Assembly (NCBI GenBank): GCA_001787755.1
Contig: MFYJ01000014.1
Span: 1 to 64,000 of the forward strand
Source of the DNA: Candidatus Peribacteria bacterium RIFOXYB1_FULL_54_35
Lineage (GTDB): Bacteria > Patescibacteriota > Gracilibacteria > Peribacterales > Peribacteraceae
DNA length: 64,000 nt
Reading direction: 5' to 3'
Below, in pieces: positions 20,132 through 29,550 of this stretch (position 1 is its first letter; each line of letters opens with the position of its first letter). A program made the translations under genes and the position numbers. The notes under the pieces were generated by a model that searched no databases, had not been told where the DNA came from, and was given only the letters and a program-made list of their open reading frames with translations.

Positions 20132-21376
20132 TCATTCCTTGGTTTTGCGCAGCGTGTCGAGCACAACAGGCTGAATGGCTTTTGCTATGAATCGGTGTCC
20201 TTCGATTGTCGGATGGCAGAAATCCTGGAAAAGTGCGTACCAGTACTCTCTCAGAGCGCTTGGGTTGCTCTGGCTTGTCTCTGAAATCACTCGTGCGATA
20301 GTCTCCGGATTGGTTTCTTCCCCCACCCGAGACAGTGCGAATTCCGTCTGCATTTGTTCGAGGATGTCTATATACAACACGTTCTGCTCCTGTGCGAATT
20401 TTTTCAGAATATTCTGTGGATGTGCGGATTGCGTCGTTCGTTCCATCTGGAAGTCCCAGGGTGTTGCTAGGATAATGAAGGGAATCCCTCTTCGGTTCGC
20501 GAGATTTGTCATCTCTCGCATCAGGCCGAGAGTAGTTTTCCAGCTTTCTTCAATCTCGGGGTTGGTGGGCTTACTGACAAGATCTCTCACAAGTACTATC
20601 TCCTTTTTCTGTGCGTTTGCCACAATGTTATTACCCGTGGTATCCCCGAATTGCATCCGGCTATACACATCTTTCAGGAAGAGGTAGAGGGCACTGTGTT
20701 GTCTGAGGCGGTAATCTATTGAGAAGAGTCGGGGGAGCTTCTTTTTTCCCCAGAGGTAGTCTTGGAACTGAGCGAATTTATTTTCTATGTGTGTGAGGTC
20801 GGCTTCATGGAGCAACTGGTAAATGCTTTCATCATGGGATGGTACAACATCATTGAGCGTAAATTGCAGAATGATTATGTCGGGGTCGAACTGCAGGTTT
20901 CTCTTGAGGTCGTGATATTCTTGGAATGTTGCATTGCCCGGAGTGGCGGCATTGAAAACTTGGATAGTTTGTTGTTCACCTTGCTTTGCAAAATGATTAT
21001 TCAAATCTTCTTCAAGAAAACGCGGGTACGACTCGTGATCGCGAAGCGCGAATCCCATAGAGACAGAGTCTCCAAGTATGAGAATGCGTTTAGTGTTCTT
21101 TGGTTTCTCCACAGATATTTCTGGGGTGCGATATCCAAAAGAATTCGTCGAGAAGGGCACTCCGCGGTACTCGCTTCGCAGGTTTCGCTTCCACCGGAAA
21201 AACTTTTCCCTGTCGTACTCAAAATCCTTCTGGGATTCTATCTGCTCAGGGGCATACCAAAGGCGCGCTAGTAGTTCAGCGCCCCCCAAGAAGAGGCCTA
21301 CTGAAGCAATGCACAGCAGTATATTGATGCCGAGCTCCCGCAACGCAGTTTTCCTACTCTTGTTTCTGTCTGGCAT
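20132..21376 (-). CDS. SGNH/GDSL-hydrolase-like membrane-anchored protein, array member P7
   Basis: LILGDSVSMGFALRD, TPGNATFQEYHDLKRN, LQFTLNDV, FQDFCHPTIEGH; start chosen at MPDRNKSRK (ORF track begins at 21415). Confidence 0.86.
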   Translation of the reverse strand: MPDRNKSRKTALRELGINILLCIASVGLFLGGAELLARLWYAPEQIESQKDFEYDREKFFRWKRNLRSEYRGVPFSTNSFGYRTPEISVEKPKNTKRILILGDSVSMGFALRDHESYPRFLEEDLNNHFAKQGEQQTIQVFNAATPGNATFQEYHDLKRNLQFDPDIIILQFTLNDVVPSHDESIYQLLHEADLTHIENKFAQFQDYLWGKKKLPRLFSIDYRLRQHSALYLFLKDVYSRMQFGDTTGNNIVANAQKKEIVLVRDLVSKPTNPEIEESWKTTLGLMREMTNLANRRGIPFIILATPWDFQMERTTQSAHPQNILKKFAQEQNVLYIDILEQMQTEFALSRVGEETNPETIARVISETSQSNPSALREYWYALFQDFCHPTIEGHRFIAKAIQPVVLDTLRKTKE

Positions 21377-21420
21377 GGAACTTTTATACAGCAGGAGGTG
21401 CGGAGGGACAACCATTGCCG

Positions 21421-22632
21421 CTACTCATTCATGCTTTTGAGATTCAGTGCCTCAAGTACAATGGGCATGAGAATGTCCGCTGCCATCTTATGTCCTGCAG
21501 GGGTGAAATGTACATGATCCAAAAAGAGTTCCGCGTGGAGATCCTGCAGTAAGGTGGAGCCGTTTTTCACCCACTCATCGATAATTTCGTTTATCGTATT
21601 CCTTCCTCCTTGCTCATCAACGAGGCGTTGCCACATTGCTGCCAGGAAATCTGCGAAGTAAATATTTTCCTCCTCAGCGAACTGCTTGAATTTATGTTGC
21701 GGGAAGGCGTACTCCTCATAGTACCCTGACTGGATACCAAAGGGGGTAGCGAAGAGCACGAAGGGGATATCATGCTCTTTCGCTATGGCTACCATTATTT
21801 GTATCCAACTCAGGGCATAATCCCACGCTTCTCGTACTGCGGGGCTTTCTGGTTCTGTGAGCAGCGGCATGAAGTCGGAATTTTCCTCCGACGCCGCTTT
21901 TTTTGCGATGTGTTTTCCAGTGAGGTCTTTAAATCGTAATCGTGCGTTTATATCTTTCAGGAAGAGGTAGAGAGCGCTGTGTTGTCTAAGCAGGTAGTCG
22001 AATTGCGGTAGTCTTTTCTTGCCTGTGACATAGTTGATGCTTGTAGTCTCCGATTCGCTTTCCTTCATTCCCATTGCCAAGAATGTCCATTGTGACTGTT
22101 CATGTATGATATCGTTCAATGTGACCTGGAGAACGATTATGTCCGGATCAAATTTGAGGCCCCGCTTGACATCGTGGTACTCCTGATACGGAGAGTTGCC
22201 TGGTGCGGCTGTGTTAATCACTTCAATCCGGACATTTTCTCCACTGCCGGCGAATTGCTCATTGAGTTGCTGTTCCAGATAATACGGAAAAACTTCGTCG
22301 TCATTTACGCCCTGACCGAACGCAACAGAGTCGCCAGCTATGAGAATACGTTTCGTGTTTTCAGGTTTTTCTATGGCGATTTCTCTGCCCCGGAATCCGT
22401 GGGAATTTGTTGTGAAGGTGCTTCCCCAATTTGGGCCGTGAAAATTTGCCTTAAGTCGGAATACCTTTTCTTTGTCGTATTCAAAGAAGCTGTCGCTGTT
22501 CACTTTCTGCGGAGAGTACCACAGACGTGCCAGAGTTTCTGATCCGCCAAGGAACACGCTCACGGAAACAATACAGAGGAGCAGGTTCACTCCCATTACA
22601 TGAAGGCGCCGTTTCTTTCCTTGAGATTTCAC
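21421..22632 (-). CDS. SGNH/GDSL-hydrolase-like membrane-anchored protein, array member P8
   Basis: LIAGDSVAFGQGVNDD, APGNSPYQEYHDVKRG, LQVTLNDI, FLDHVHFTPAGH; proposed GTG start at 22632 just after the ferredoxin stop (ORF track begins at a TTG at 22662). Confidence 0.84.
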   Translation of the reverse strand: MKSQGKKRRLHVMGVNLLLCIVSVSVFLGGSETLARLWYSPQKVNSDSFFEYDKEKVFRLKANFHGPNWGSTFTTNSHGFRGREIAIEKPENTKRILIAGDSVAFGQGVNDDEVFPYYLEQQLNEQFAGSGENVRIEVINTAAPGNSPYQEYHDVKRGLKFDPDIIVLQVTLNDIIHEQSQWTFLAMGMKESESETTSINYVTGKKRLPQFDYLLRQHSALYLFLKDINARLRFKDLTGKHIAKKAASEENSDFMPLLTEPESPAVREAWDYALSWIQIMVAIAKEHDIPFVLFATPFGIQSGYYEEYAFPQHKFKQFAEEENIYFADFLAAMWQRLVDEQGGRNTINEIIDEWVKNGSTLLQDLHAELFLDHVHFTPAGHKMAADILMPIVLEALNLKSMNE

Positions 22633-22634
22633 GT

Positions 22635-22940
22635 CTAGTACTCGGTAAGTTCTACGGTGCAATCCCCCTGCACCTGTGCTTGGCAGGCGAGCCTCTCCGG
22701 GTCACTCACGATGCCCATATTCTCTTCGCGGGTATTGCGTTCACTGAGGTTTTTCATCCCTTCTCTCACATTGCACAGGCAGGTGGTACAGAAGCCATTT
22801 CCGCCGCAGGCGTGTTCAATGGGAACACCGTTATCCAGTCCGATTTGCAGCAGCGTCTGGCCGTTTTTCCCCTGAACGGTTTTCTTCTGGTCACCGTAAA
22901 TGAATGTCACCTGTACCATGAACTCCTGCATTATGTGCAT
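22635..22940 (-). CDS. [2Fe-2S] ferredoxin (adrenodoxin/ISC-type)
   Basis: EHACGGNGFCTTCLCNV...LACQAQV four-Cys pattern; start codon uncertain among several N-terminal Met. Confidence 0.9.
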   Translation of the reverse strand: MHIMQEFMVQVTFIYGDQKKTVQGKNGQTLLQIGLDNGVPIEHACGGNGFCTTCLCNVREGMKNLSERNTREENMGIVSDPERLACQAQVQGDCTVELTEY

Positions 22941-22975
22941 CTTCTCCGTTCCTGTACAGCCAGAACCGGGCTAGA

Positions 22976-23752
22976 ATGCGCTCCCACTCTATGGAAGGTT
23001 CCCGAACCATTCTCTCGGTTTCCAATCTCCACATTGCTGTGGGGGGCACAGAGGTGGTGTGCGGGGTGGATTTGAGCATTGGTCAGGGGGAGGTGCACGC
23101 AGTCATGGGGCCGAATGGGTCAGGAAAATCCACGCTCGTGAGTGCGCTCATGGGGCACCCGGCATATGAGATCACGGCGGGCAGTGTGCACTTTCTTGGA
23201 CGGGATCTCCTTGCCATGCAGCCGCATGCGCGTGCGCAGGCAGGACTCTTCCTCGCATTTCAGTATCCCAAGGAGATTGCCGGTGTCACACTGCGCAACT
23301 TCCTCTTCGCTGCGTACAACGCGCAGATGGCTGTGCGTGACCCTGCGCACAAGAAAGTCTCTCCCATCAAATTCAAGAAGTTTCTGGAGGAGCACATGGC
23401 GAAGCTCAAAATTGATCCTTCCTTCGCGGAGCGTGCGCTGAACCAGGGATTTTCCGGAGGAGAGAAGAAGAAGGCGGAAATCCTGCAGATGAGCGTTCTC
23501 CAGCCTGTACTGGCACTGCTGGATGAAACCGACAGCGGGCTCGATATCGATGCTTTAAGGATTGTCGCAGAGGGCATCAATGCGCTCCGCAGCCCGGAAC
23601 GGGCAATTCTCCTCGTCACGCACTACGCGCGTATTCTGGAGTACGTCACACCGGACCATGTGCATGTCATGGTAGGCGGCAAAATTGTGCAGAGCGGAGG
23701 GGCTGCATTTGCACACCAGCTGGAAGCGGAGGGGTATAAGCGGTTTCTCTAA
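22976..23752 (+). CDS. sufC: Fe-S cluster assembly ATPase SufC
   Basis: GPNGSGKSTLVSALMGHPAYEITAG, FLAFQYPKEIAGVTLRNFL, FSGGEKKKAEILQM, LLDETDSGLDIDALRIVAEGIN; start may be the second Met (MEGSRTIL). Confidence 0.96.
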   Translation: MRSHSMEGSRTILSVSNLHIAVGGTEVVCGVDLSIGQGEVHAVMGPNGSGKSTLVSALMGHPAYEITAGSVHFLGRDLLAMQPHARAQAGLFLAFQYPKEIAGVTLRNFLFAAYNAQMAVRDPAHKKVSPIKFKKFLEEHMAKLKIDPSFAERALNQGFSGGEKKKAEILQMSVLQPVLALLDETDSGLDIDALRIVAEGINALRSPERAILLVTHYARILEYVTPDHVHVMVGGKIVQSGGAAFAHQLEAEGYKRFL

Positions 23753-26700
23753 GCTTCGAGCTGCCGGAGGATCGCAATCGCATTTCCGCTCGGTGAATAG
23801 TAATGGCTGTCCGTATGCCAAACGTTCACGAGGCTCGGTGCGAGCCAGTGCTCACGGTCAGGGCTCCACTCCCATTTTCCCTGCTCAAGACTGAAGCGTG
23901 TGTACACGGAGAGCGGAGAGAGTCCTTTTGTCTTTTCCACAGTGTAGATGCCGTTCTCGTCCGGCTGGCCGCAGAGCTCATGTCCGCGCGTGAAGCGCTC
24001 CCATTGGCCTCTGTCGAGAGGGGCGGAATAGAGTGCGCCGTACTGCGCAAGCAGCATTTCGAATCCGATTTTCGTAATCGCGTTCTTCCCATCCCCTGCG
24101 AATTTTCTTGCTGTGAACTCCAGTCTTCGCAGGAATTCCCGGCGTTGCACATTTGTTTCCAGTTTTTTGTACTGTTCAAGGAGCAGATTTTCCGACTCAC
24201 GGTGTTCGGGGTCATCTATGTTGCTTACAAAAAGCGCGATGATCTTGCGTACAGAACCGAGGGGATTTTCCGGAATTGGCATGCAGAGCCCCTCGGTAAA
24301 TATTTCTCTGGGAATGGATGTATTCTGTTCCTGCAGAAAGGTGAGGTACCATCCTCCCATATGGTTGAAGTAATAGTTAGCTCCTGTTTTTTCATCTACC
24401 ACTTCTATACGTGTCGTGCTGCTGTTTCCCGTTGTTTTCTTATATGTTTTGTCCGCGGAATCCAAGAAGGTTCCCGTGGATACAATTGGTTTTCTCAGGT
24501 AGAGGAAATACCCACTCTCGCTCTCTGGCGGACAGTAGTATGCAACGTGTTCATGCCGTCGTTCCCCCTTATGTGAATCAAGGTATTCGTGGGGATATGC
24601 ATGCCATACGCCCGGGTTCCGCTTTGCAGTCTGACGGGCAAGTTCCTGCTGCTGCAGCATCTCCGCTCTTTTCTCCCCAAGTTTTTTCTCTTCCTCATGT
24701 TTCTTCCTGCGTCGCTCAATGGTCTGCTGACGGCGCTTTTCCAGTGGTACAGAGAGCTGGCTGATCATCTCGCGCGCTCCGTTCTGGAGGAGGAAGTTCC
24801 GTCCGCCGATTACCCTGTCGCTGCCGCCCATTTCTCCATTGCCATTGCTGATCGCATACGTGCCTCTTGTGCTCTGCATCACGAAGAATTCGGGAGGTTC
24901 CGCTCCGCTCAATGGGTCTCCGTACACATAGGTGGCCAGGACCATCGCGTGCCCGTTGCCGAGTATCCGTGCCTCAAAGAAGACCGCGACAACATTATCG
25001 AAAGAGAACTGTTCTTCGGGGCGCTGCGGAGGATACCGGAGGCTGCGGATGCAGCTCTCCATCCGCGGGTAATCGTTGCCGATGTTACCGCGACTCCTCG
25101 GGATATCGTACTTCACGAAGACGGCAGGGGTGTTGGAGTCGTGCATGTACATTCTCTCCAGCCCGTCACTCCTCACGAACCCACGGCCGCGGTTTTCTTC
25201 CTTCTGTGCAAGTACAATAGCCGCCTCTGTCATGCGCTGTTTCGCTGCATCCGCACTCGCATTCTCAGGGAGGTCCGGTAGACGAGCTTCCGAAGAGACG
25301 CCATTCGCAACAAAGCGCGCATAGTGTGCGTACTTCGCTTTACTGTCTGTTGTTTCTACGCTGGAGGGAAGCCAGTTCTCAAGAGAGAAAAGTCTTACAA
25401 GTACAGGGTCATACACCCGTCCTTCCGGCTCGTCGGTGGTGTGGGGGTGTACCTTGTCGAGCTCTGTCCGGAGTCCTATATCTGCAACACATTTCCTGTA
25501 GATTGCTCCGCGTGCTCCGAAGGAGAAGCCTTCCGGCAGGCCGGATACCGTGTCCTGCGGTACTGCGAATGTGAGGTCATTTGCGTGTTGGAAGAGGTAC
25601 TGTGCAACAAGCTCTGCCCGAGTTTTCCCCCCATTTCTCTCCAGTGCTGTACTTCCGGTTTCGCTGAGTTTTTTCCCGAAGACTTCCATTTCCCCGAGTT
25701 TTTGGATCAGGTCGTTCAGCTCGTCCATTCTTACCTGGAGTCTCCGTGCATCCGATACTTCAGTGGGGAGCTTCTCACGCTCCTTGAGCGCTGCGAGGTA
25801 CGTTTCTTCCATGCGGTGCTGCGTGAGAAAAACGATGCTTTCGCGCATGGCACGGCGGATTTCCACTTTCGAAATTTTTGGGGAGGTGGGGAGGGGGACA
25901 TTCCAGTCACTGTCGATTTGACCCCGGCTTACCTCCTCCCATGAGAGCCCGTTGCCGGAGAGCTCAAAGAGACGGGAGTAGAACACGGGGAGGAAAATTT
26001 CTTTGAATTCTTTTCCATAGAACGCATCCAGGAATTTCGGGTGCTCTTTCCCGCTGTACACCATCTGCAGGAGTTCCGGGAACTCGCGCAGTTCTGTATG
26101 GAGGATGCTGAAGAACATCTTCTCGCGCATGCCGCGCTTCTGGACGTTCTCGGGAGAATCGTCCGCGTCTTCAAAGGGGTTATCTGAGATCATTTCCCCT
26201 GATGCTTTGGCAAGGAGGTCGTACGCTGTTTCACCGGTGGCTTTTTCCAGGCTGATCTTCGCAAGTAACCACGCAGGTGCTCTCTGGATGAAGCGGCGGT
26301 CTGCCTCCTGATCCATACCGTACTTTACAATCCCCACTGCAACTTCCACCGCCATGATCGGCCAGAAGGTCCGGCTCACGCCAAAGCGCAGCACGGCAAG
26401 CGTCTCCGCTGCACTCACTGCTGTCAGCATTTCCTGTGCTGTCACTTTTTCTTGCTGGGCTTCTGATAGATTTTTTATGTTTACTGTAATTTCCGTGCCG
26501 CCATCTTTGTATGTGAATTTTTCTTCCTGATTAGGGGGGTCTGCGACGAACCCGGCATCTTTAATTTCCCTGATCATCTCCTGCCGTTGCTCTGCGATGG
26601 ATTTGCGGATTTCCTTTATCTCCTGCCAGTCGAGGTATGTGCGGTAGGCGAGAAGTGCAGCTCCGCCGGCACGGCCAAGCGTCATCTCCTTCGGCAGCAG

Positions 26701-29520
26701 CGCCTGTCCCCCCCGCCCCATCATTCTTGCGCTCCAGCGCGCAGGCGCGCCCAGAGGTCCACGGATGAGCCCCGCTGTCCTGAGTCCTCCGTAGAGTACG
26801 AAGGGCTCTGTGATCGTCGTAATTGCTCCGATTCCCGTGGACCAGGCGGCAGATTCCATGATTTGCAGCTGCCGGAACCGTTCCGCGTGCTTGCCCACCT
26901 TTTCGCCGAGGCTGTTCATGAGTTTTTCCACCTCTCCAGCTAGACCGGGGAGATCGTGGACCTGGAGGTCTTCCAGAATGCGCAGGTATACGGTTGCGGC
27001 TGTCTGTTTCCAATAGTAGAGATCGCGTTGTGCTTGTTCCTCACGATTTGTTCCCTTTGCCTCTTCTGCTGCCTGTTTTGCTTTGCTGTATTCCGCAATG
27101 ATATGTCGCACATAGGCTTCCATAAGCCTCGTTTCAGCTTCCCGTACTTTCTCGGCGGCTTCTCTGAACTTATTTGGGTCCTCTTTTGCATTCTGCAGTG
27201 CCAGTCTGGCATTGCGGTACTCTTGCTTCTTATCCTCCGGGATGCCGGGGCTTTGAAGGATAACCACATAGAAGTTTCCGAAGTATAAGTTGATGGCTTG
27301 TTCGTTGACAGATTGATACTGGGCCATTGCTTCCGAAAGTTGGTTCCTGTTATCTGCTCCCTGCCGGGATTTTTCCATCTCGCTCTCGTACGCCTGCTTT
27401 GCTTTCTGGTACTTCTCTCTGAGTTCGGCTGGGATAAATGAGAACGTCTCACTCGTGACAACGCCTCCCACCTGTGCGGGGGTCAGCTCACGGGCTGCCA
27501 GGGATAGTTCATTCGAAGGGATGCCCATGTGCAGTTGCCTCAAGAGATTGGTATCCGTTCGCGCCGCCTTGCGCTCTGTCTCACTCCCTTTCTCAAAGGT
27601 TTCTATCGTGCGCTTCATGCTTTGGATTTCCCCCTTCCACTCACCAATGAGCCCCCGGAGACGCTCGGTATCTATCACGTAACCTTCACCTGCGGTTTTG
27701 TCCACTACATGGCGCACAAGGTTCCCGAAGTTATAGTCCCCAAAACCTGTGCGGTCCGGGATGTACCATGCAATGCCATGGAGACCCACCAGTAATTCCT
27801 CCAGCTTCTGGGACCAGGCATCCAGCCCCTGTGCCATCTTCTCCTTGAAGTTCTTCCAGAAGGTATTGTGCCGGTCACATGCCTTCTCTATGGCTGCGAT
27901 GTATTCGTCCAGTCCTTTACTGTAGATTTGTCCTTCATCTTCCAATTCGCGCATGAGGGGAGCCCCAATGGTGCGTTCCAATGCGGCACGTTCGCGCGCA
28001 TTGAGCCCGTTGATGAAGCGCGGAATTTCCGTCGGTCTGGTTCCGGGTCCAATGTGTCTCTGTGTGTAGAGGAGCGAGAGAAGATCTCCTGCGAGTGTGA
28101 GTTCTTCTTTGTGGTAGGCGACAGTCTCCGCGATTTCCTGCATGTAGAGATCGTGGAGTTCCGCGAGTTTGGCAAGGTTTGGCAGTTCCCCTTCTTTACG
28201 CTCCATGAGTCCCTTAAAGAGCTGTTCCCTCCGCTCCGTGAGGATTCCTAGATACAATGAATTTGCCACGCGGCTCTCCCGTTCACCCTTTTTTTCATTC
28301 GCCATCTCCCACGGTTCGCCAATGCGGAACATGTCACGCATGCGCTTCTCCAGTACGTCTGCATAGTTGCGTGACTCTTCTTCCGAGGCATCTGCAGGCA
28401 CTCCTCTATTCAGGAGATCGAGCGCTTTCTGCTCCATTTCATTTGCTCCCTGCGGGGTCTGCCCGGGGATCTGGAGCGCAAAGCGCTTACTCCCTTTCGC
28501 AATTTCCCCGCGGAGATTTCTCACGTGGGTCCGGAGTCCTTCCCGAAGAGTGCCTCCTCCTGCAATGCGGCGACTGAGATCGGGATTGTTTAGCTGCTTG
28601 TCGAGCGTGCGGTAGTCGCCGGGATTGTGGAGGATGATGTGCAGTTTTCCCAGACTCTGGTTCTGCAGTACCGGAGGCAGCTGCCCATGGAGCGTAAGAA
28701 GCTCGCGGTTGTCCGGGTACTGTCTCACGAGTTCCGAGAGGGTCAGATTCTGCGTTTCCGTCTCGCCGGTTTTTGCCGGGAGATTCAGGGCATCCAGTTT
28801 TGTTGCCAGTTCTGCGGGCCTGAGCCCGCTGATAATTGTGGCAATTTCGTCCTCTTCCAGCATGGTTTCGTAGTACCGCACCTGGGTGAGACGGCTTAAG
28901 AGCGGCAGGATCTGCTTGAGCTCTTCGAGCATGGAAGCCACCTTTTTCTCCTTTTCAGCGTGGGTACCATCTTTCCTGAGGAGTTCCTGCCGGAGGGCCG
29001 CACCCTCCGGTTCCTGCACGTACGCGACGTACCGGTCCACTACATTGAGGAAGTCGTGTATCAGTGCTTCCTGGTACTGGATGAGAGTCCTTATACGGTC
29101 AAGCTCTACTGTGAGCTGCAGGAGGTTTTGTTCCTTTTCGGCTGTTTCAGTAAGACTCCCGCTATGCACGTCAACCCATGCCTGCATTCTCTGCATTGCT
29201 GCCCGGGATTCCGCAAGATCCATTGCAGTGCGCAGGTTGATATTCGTCCGGTCCACGATGGACCGAAAGAGATTCTGTTCCATCTCCACTGCTCTCTGTT
29301 CTACTTGCATGATGGAGGGCTGCTCGGTCTTGGGTACTCTTTCTCTTGGTTTCCCTTCTTCACGCGGCGGCCGGGATTCGTGATTTTCCAGCAGCGGGCC
29401 CGAAAGGCTCCCCCCCTGCAGGAGTCTGCGGACCTCCTGTATGCTTAGTGTGAGATCGCGCGGTTCCGGTGGTTTTTCCGGAAGACGCAATTCAATAGAT
29501 GGTTGATCTGGTGGTGGCAT
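23749..29520 (-). CDS. Giant 1923-aa protein of unknown function
   Basis: Uninterrupted ORF; Pro-rich N terminus, long charged helical/coiled-coil-like stretches, hydrophobic segments mid-protein (ITTITEPFVLYGGLRTAGLI; FWPIMAVEVAVGIVKYG), Trp/Tyr-rich C terminus. Confidence 0.85.
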   Translation of the reverse strand: MPPPDQPSIELRLPEKPPEPRDLTLSIQEVRRLLQGGSLSGPLLENHESRPPREEGKPRERVPKTEQPSIMQVEQRAVEMEQNLFRSIVDRTNINLRTAMDLAESRAAMQRMQAWVDVHSGSLTETAEKEQNLLQLTVELDRIRTLIQYQEALIHDFLNVVDRYVAYVQEPEGAALRQELLRKDGTHAEKEKKVASMLEELKQILPLLSRLTQVRYYETMLEEDEIATIISGLRPAELATKLDALNLPAKTGETETQNLTLSELVRQYPDNRELLTLHGQLPPVLQNQSLGKLHIILHNPGDYRTLDKQLNNPDLSRRIAGGGTLREGLRTHVRNLRGEIAKGSKRFALQIPGQTPQGANEMEQKALDLLNRGVPADASEEESRNYADVLEKRMRDMFRIGEPWEMANEKKGERESRVANSLYLGILTERREQLFKGLMERKEGELPNLAKLAELHDLYMQEIAETVAYHKEELTLAGDLLSLLYTQRHIGPGTRPTEIPRFINGLNARERAALERTIGAPLMRELEDEGQIYSKGLDEYIAAIEKACDRHNTFWKNFKEKMAQGLDAWSQKLEELLVGLHGIAWYIPDRTGFGDYNFGNLVRHVVDKTAGEGYVIDTERLRGLIGEWKGEIQSMKRTIETFEKGSETERKAARTDTNLLRQLHMGIPSNELSLAARELTPAQVGGVVTSETFSFIPAELREKYQKAKQAYESEMEKSRQGADNRNQLSEAMAQYQSVNEQAINLYFGNFYVVILQSPGIPEDKKQEYRNARLALQNAKEDPNKFREAAEKVREAETRLMEAYVRHIIAEYSKAKQAAEEAKGTNREEQAQRDLYYWKQTAATVYLRILEDLQVHDLPGLAGEVEKLMNSLGEKVGKHAERFRQLQIMESAAWSTGIGAITTITEPFVLYGGLRTAGLIRGPLGAPARWSARMMGRGGQALLPKEMTLGRAGGAALLAYRTYLDWQEIKEIRKSIAEQRQEMIREIKDAGFVADPPNQEEKFTYKDGGTEITVNIKNLSEAQQEKVTAQEMLTAVSAAETLAVLRFGVSRTFWPIMAVEVAVGIVKYGMDQEADRRFIQRAPAWLLAKISLEKATGETAYDLLAKASGEMISDNPFEDADDSPENVQKRGMREKMFFSILHTELREFPELLQMVYSGKEHPKFLDAFYGKEFKEIFLPVFYSRLFELSGNGLSWEEVSRGQIDSDWNVPLPTSPKISKVEIRRAMRESIVFLTQHRMEETYLAALKEREKLPTEVSDARRLQVRMDELNDLIQKLGEMEVFGKKLSETGSTALERNGGKTRAELVAQYLFQHANDLTFAVPQDTVSGLPEGFSFGARGAIYRKCVADIGLRTELDKVHPHTTDEPEGRVYDPVLVRLFSLENWLPSSVETTDSKAKYAHYARFVANGVSSEARLPDLPENASADAAKQRMTEAAIVLAQKEENRGRGFVRSDGLERMYMHDSNTPAVFVKYDIPRSRGNIGNDYPRMESCIRSLRYPPQRPEEQFSFDNVVAVFFEARILGNGHAMVLATYVYGDPLSGAEPPEFFVMQSTRGTYAISNGNGEMGGSDRVIGGRNFLLQNGAREMISQLSVPLEKRRQQTIERRRKKHEEEKKLGEKRAEMLQQQELARQTAKRNPGVWHAYPHEYLDSHKGERRHEHVAYYCPPESESGYFLYLRKPIVSTGTFLDSADKTYKKTTGNSSTTRIEVVDEKTGANYYFNHMGGWYLTFLQEQNTSIPREIFTEGLCMPIPENPLGSVRKIIALFVSNIDDPEHRESENLLLEQYKKLETNVQRREFLRRLEFTARKFAGDGKNAITKIGFEMLLAQYGALYSAPLDRGQWERFTRGHELCGQPDENGIYTVEKTKGLSPLSVYTRFSLEQGKWEWSPDREHWLAPSLVNVWHTDSHYYSPSGNAIAILRQLEA

Positions 29521-29550
29521 TAGTGTTTGTATTGAAGCGTTTTGTGAGCG

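Noticed and set aside
12437-22632. Array as a CRISPR-like or phage/tail-fibre cassette
   Set aside because: No direct repeats or phage genes; the units are full-length diverged protein paralogues
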